Shown: positions 34,596-37,710 of the stretch, one piece after another
Numbering within the stretch: the first letter of the stretch is position 1
Layout: the number at the start of each line of letters is the position of its first letter
NCBI RefSeq assembly: GCF_001428245.1
Contig: NZ_LMRV01000038.1
Location: 46,445 to 84,154, forward strand
Direction of reading: 5' to 3'
Length of the DNA: 37,710 nt
DNA from: Paenibacillus sp. Soil522
Lineage (GTDB): Bacteria > Bacillota > Bacilli > Paenibacillales > Paenibacillaceae
The notes under the pieces: model-generated
Seen by the model: the letters and a program-made list of their open reading frames with translations, nothing else
Told to the model about the DNA's origin: nothing
The model's database searches: none
Made by a program: the position numbers and the translations under genes

Positions 34596-36626
34596 CTAGT
34601 TTTTCATTTTCTTTTTCCTAAAATAATGTGTGTCTTTCGGGTGGGGACGGCCACATTGTATTTTCTTGGTTCTCATAGCTTTTTTTAATTTTTTCGGGAT
34701 ATTTTTTAACACTTTTTTAGCCCTTATTCGCTTATTGGTTTTCGAAACATTTTTAGATTTTTTAGGGTTTTTAGGAGGCGGCAATTTCTTTCGGGTGGGG
34801 ACGGCCACTTTGCGTGATTTTTTGGTTCTCATAGCTTTTTTTGGTTTTTTCGGGATACGTTTTAACACTTTCTTAGCCCTAGGGCTTTTAAAGAAGGGAG
34901 GAAGCGATAAACTTATTAGATTTCGGACATACGCAATGATTTGCTGCAGACTCCTTTTCGCAGGTGTGGTTATTAAGTGGATTTTGGATTGGGGAAACAA
35001 GGATAATGTTATATTGTCTGCCGTAAACAAGACGTCAATCAGTTGATCGCCAATGTAAGCACCTTGTCTCTTCTGTGAATTCAATTGGTCGACCGCATAA
35101 TAACCTTTGGGGATCACGGTTTGATTCAGGTTGGTAATGTTCGGAGCGAATGCGCAGCCTTTGGAATTGCCGCAAAGGAGGATGAAGTCAGGCGCAATAT
35201 CGATTTCCCGCAAAATATCCATAATGCTTCCGTCTTCGGACCAGTACCGTATATCCGCATGCAAATGAATGTCTTTCGAATCACTGGGTATAGTTTCTGG
35301 ATTCGATAAGATCAAAATTTTTGGCTTCGTGTTTGGAGTTAATGAAAGTACTAATTTTTTCAACCTCTCTCCCGAGGTAACGGAAGTATTATAATGATAG
35401 GAGATGAACCGCTTTCTAGTTTGTTCAATATTCTTTTTTATTTCTTTTTCATCATTTAAATACTTTACTAGCATATCAACTAATTCTAAAGGGTCACTTA
35501 TAAGAAATTTGCCCATATCATCAAACATATCGGTTGTACAAAAAAAATTCGATTTCCAAATAAAAACTGGATGTCCCGCTAACATGGCCTCTAAAGCGAC
35601 TGTTGATTGATAACTTACAACAACGTCTGTATTATGAATGAGATCGTACAAGTGCATATCCTTATGCTTTATGCAACGAATAGAAGGAAACTCATTTGTT
35701 AGAAGTTTAGCATATACTCCGTGATATTTAATAATGATATTAACCTTTTGAATTTTTAAAAGATGTTTAATAATAATTATTGGGATAGCTATTTGGTTAC
35801 CTCGAATTATGAATAGTACAGATCTTAATTTAGGTTTTAAACCCAGCTTCGCTTCAAACCTAGTCCTAGATATTGGTTTTCTTTCAAATAGATCATCAAA
35901 TCTCGGGTGACCAATAATTTCAATATTGGATTCCGCCACTCCCTTATTCTTATACCATTCCGCCTCGTATTTCCCATAGACAGCCATGATTGGTGAGATT
36001 TTTGGTAAATATCCCAATTCAGAGGCTATGACACCGTGCTGCATACAAATACTTGGAATTCCTTTCTCTAATGCAGCTAGTGCTAATACTCTACTTGTTA
36101 TACTATTAGTTGTCCCTAATATAATGCAAGAGACGGGCATTTGTTTGAATAACTTATTTGCAGCTATGATACTACCTAGTATTTCAGGAATAAGTTGTAT
36201 AAATTCTTTCTGGAATTCTTTATTGCTGAAGATCGGATGGTTTTTATAAGATCGGAATATATTAATTGCTCTTTTTTTGTATAGATTAGTAAGCCTGCTT
36301 ATATTTCCAGTCAAATTATTTATATTTGATCTATTTAGCATAAGTGTTTTTTTTGGTTTAAAATAATCATTAAGGAATCTATTAGGGAATCTCAGTACAT
36401 CCTCATGCATTACCACGTACCCATTTTTATTATTATATTTTATATCTTTCTTAAATGGATTTATATAAGTATCAAATTTTTTTTGAACATAGGTTTCATC
36501 AATGATTTTATTATTTAAGAAAGAATTTAAAGAATCCTTTTTTAACTCTTCAATAACTTTTTTATTTTTTACAATAAATCTTTGAAAATTAGGTATAAAT
36601 GGTAATGAGTATCCAGCATAGTTCAA
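34596..36626 (-). CDS. Large capsule-type glycosyltransferase with a second domain and basic tail
   Basis: The 676-residue protein has a GT-B part like that of CDP-glycerol/capsule transferases: GIPSICMQHGVIASELGYL, IIGHPRFDDLFE, KYHGVYAK, and LYDLIHNTDVVVSYQSTVAL followed by EAMLAGHPVF. After about residue 430 comes another domain (PKILILSNPETIPS, IDIAPDFILLCGNSKGC, VIPKGYYAVDQLNSQ) resembling the N-terminal part of CgeB-type spore proteins. The last 100 residues are Lys/Arg-rich with two repeats (RAKKVLKxIPKKxKKAMRTKK). TTG 36626 is the first usual start, but the frame is open to a TGA at 36698 and an ATT at 36689 sits eight bases after GGAGTG; the true N-terminus is probably there. Confidence 0.65.
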   Translation of the reverse strand: MNYAGYSLPFIPNFQRFIVKNKKVIEELKKDSLNSFLNNKIIDETYVQKKFDTYINPFKKDIKYNNKNGYVVMHEDVLRFPNRFLNDYFKPKKTLMLNRSNINNLTGNISRLTNLYKKRAINIFRSYKNHPIFSNKEFQKEFIQLIPEILGSIIAANKLFKQMPVSCIILGTTNSITSRVLALAALEKGIPSICMQHGVIASELGYLPKISPIMAVYGKYEAEWYKNKGVAESNIEIIGHPRFDDLFERKPISRTRFEAKLGLKPKLRSVLFIIRGNQIAIPIIIIKHLLKIQKVNIIIKYHGVYAKLLTNEFPSIRCIKHKDMHLYDLIHNTDVVVSYQSTVALEAMLAGHPVFIWKSNFFCTTDMFDDMGKFLISDPLELVDMLVKYLNDEKEIKKNIEQTRKRFISYHYNTSVTSGERLKKLVLSLTPNTKPKILILSNPETIPSDSKDIHLHADIRYWSEDGSIMDILREIDIAPDFILLCGNSKGCAFAPNITNLNQTVIPKGYYAVDQLNSQKRQGAYIGDQLIDVLFTADNITLSLFPQSKIHLITTPAKRSLQQIIAYVRNLISLSLPPFFKSPRAKKVLKRIPKKPKKAMRTKKSRKVAVPTRKKLPPPKNPKKSKNVSKTNKRIRAKKVLKNIPKKLKKAMRTKKIQCGRPHPKDTHYFRKKKMKN
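34634..34886 (-). repeat. Two-unit tandem repeat in the tail of the glycosyltransferase gene
   Basis: A unit of about 98 bases (34634-34732) recurs at 34789-34886, 155 bases away, with scattered changes. Both start TTTCGGGTGGGGACGGCCAC on the plus strand and code for the basic RAKKVLK...AMRTKK repeats. Confidence 0.8.
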
Positions 36627-36691
36627 CGCTTTAAAACCATCAATAAAGTCGAAATATTGAGACCAATAAATACGTTCAAAAGTATTAATGA

Positions 36692-36871
36692 TTATTCACT
36701 CCATACCCGTTTTGGTGAAATATTATATCGTGTGATTCCTGGTCCTTTGAGTATATTTACTTCTGTTCGATGTGGGAATTGATCGAACGCCATTCCGAGT
36801 GAAGTGAGAGTAATTGCAGCCTTAATTCCTGTGCGTGGAATATAAGATATTAGATAAATGAGAAATACATC
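36692..36871 (-). pseudogene. C-terminal remnant of an unidentified gene upstream of the glycosyltransferase
   Basis: A 59-codon frame without a usual start, from just after a TAG at 36874 to TAA 36692, reads IYLISYIPRTGIKAAITLTS, AFDQFPHRTEVNIL and ending ITRYNISPKRVWSE. Composition is protein-like. It ends inside the presumed ribosome site of the glycosyltransferase gene, so it was the preceding operon gene, now lost. I do not recognise it. Confidence 0.4.
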
Positions 36872-36874
36872 CTA

Positions 36875-37108
36875 TATCTCCAGTCCATTTGTGATGGCTT
36901 TGATGATCTGCTAAGCCAGCGGATCATACGCAGATGGACGTGCTGATTGACAAAGCCGATACTACTTACTTAATGGTCGCGCTTAACTCGATTACACGAA
37001 ATCTTGAAATGTATTAAAATACTAAATGGACATTGGTTTTCTGAGCTAAAGGCCCCTTGAGTTTTTAGCCTTTGTCCTTGAGTGATTATATTCCGGAAAC
37101 TCCGACGC
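36875..37108. other. Gap with no intact gene
   Basis: A plus-strand scrap of about 35 codons (KPADHTQMDVLIDKADTT and on to NLEMY, stop near 37017) looks protein-like but has no start signals. Nothing else is recognised. Confidence 0.3.
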
Positions 37109-37710
37109 TTATACGTTGGAGCGTTTGTCCAGCAAGTATTTGGCGTAACCCATTGGATTATCAAAGGTAGCTTTCCACACATCCATCATGCCGGCTTCTC
37201 GAAAGCTGTAACGCTGGTCTCTGCCATTACATTCAATAAACATTGGATGCCCGTCGGCCGTAATGCCTACGTCGAGTCCCAAGTCGGCCATATGGGGAAG
37301 TCGTTTAGATAGCTGTGAAGCGATTCGCATGGAAAGGTTGAAGATGCGCTTTTCTATATCATTTGTATCTAACTTCGCATATTCTTTTTGCAATATTGTG
37401 CGCAACGGATACGTTTTGCCACCTTGAGCTACGTTCGTAACGAACGTGTGTTTCGGAGCTACTTTCGCTACGATACCCGTTACATTCCAGAGACCGTTCG
37501 CAGTTCACTGCACGGAGACGCGCAGATCGAAGGGACTCCCTTTAAAAGTTGCGAGAGGCAAGCATTGCTGTACGATGTAGAACGTGCTTCGAATGCGTTT
37601 CTGAAGTGCTGAGTGAAGATGCCCGCCTTTCCATTCTATGGAGCGCCACTTCTGTTTCAAGGAACTGAGTGATACCGGATACGTCAGCTTCCAACCAGCT
37701 TTCGTTCGGT
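37109..37710 (-). pseudogene. YheC/YheD-type ATP-grasp protein, broken by an in-frame stop (start outside window)
   Basis: The minus frame is open from the window edge to 37109 except for a TGA at 37505-37507. It reads RIRSTFYIVQQCLPLATFKG, SPFDLRVSVQ, stop, TANGLWNVTGIVAKVAP, THTFVTNVAQGGKTYP, and the ATP-grasp metal site ADLGLDVGITADGHPMFIEC with NGRDQRYSFREAGM. These are the signatures of the YheC/YheD family associated with spore coats in Bacillus and Paenibacillus. The stop stands where CGA (Arg) would fit, one transition away. The function of the family is poorly known. Confidence 0.82.

Noticed and set aside
1..37710. tRNA, rRNA or known riboswitch
   Set aside because: I looked at the intergenic gaps by eye and saw no cloverleaf, rRNA segment or recognisable riboswitch core; a covariance-model scan could still find one.

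Overview
The window looks like part of a spore-forming Bacillota chromosome, most likely Paenibacillaceae. The signs are strong AGGAGG-type ribosome binding sites, several TTG starts, spore-polysaccharide type genes (SpsE/SpsF-like), a YheC/YheD-type ATP-grasp remnant and many Gram-positive insertion sequences (IS). This placement is inference; there is no rRNA, tRNA or housekeeping gene in the window to settle it. The theme is a surface or spore glycan locus that makes several unusual sugars and has been heavily rearranged.

Layout. (1) 1-2290: the 3' end of a secreted-looking protein, a terminator, and decayed glycan genes (a NeuD-like fragment, a 5'-truncated capsule-type glycosyltransferase, a frameshifted unknown). 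(2) 2295-10381: an intact, tightly packed operon. It encodes a SpsF-like cytidylyltransferase, a SpsE/NeuB-like synthase, an FAD oxidoreductase, a family 2 glycosyltransferase, then rfbH-rfbF-rfbG and an SDR reductase, which together suggest a CDP-3,6-dideoxyhexose. (3) 10843-20763: a pseudaminic acid cluster with pseB, a second SDR, a broken pseC stopped by an IS, an intact and more AT-rich pseC, pseG, a sugar N-formyltransferase, a frameshifted pseI, and a single-chain synthase/cytidylyltransferase fusion. (4) 20764-25660: an IS graveyard (IS4-like, IS21 and IS91-like). (5) 25662-32609: two copies of a duplicated segment, each with the end of an IS3-type element and a kelch-repeat gene. Between the copies lies a second pse module (pseG broken, pseH and pseI intact). 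The right-hand kelch gene is intact and starts with about 119 codons of pure hexanucleotide repeat. (6) 32641-37710: a structured inverted repeat, an IS4-like remnant, then minus-strand genes for a methyltransferase, an unknown protein and a glycosyltransferase with a basic repetitive tail, and at the edge a YheC/YheD pseudogene with an in-frame stop.

How the parts could work together: neither pse module is complete. Pooled, they give PseB, PseC, PseG, an N4 acyl step (formyl- or acetyltransferase) and PseI, so the two halves may supply one pathway. SpsE/SpsF-type enzymes, one pair split and one pair fused, would make and activate one or two further nonulosonic acids. The glycosyltransferases and methyltransferase would assemble or decorate the polymer. 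The kelch protein, with its Arg/Asn and Ser/Asn tracts, is the most novel item; its function is unknown.

Caveat: many frameshifts are single-base or small indels, several in homopolymers. Some could be sequencing errors rather than decay; read-level data would decide.
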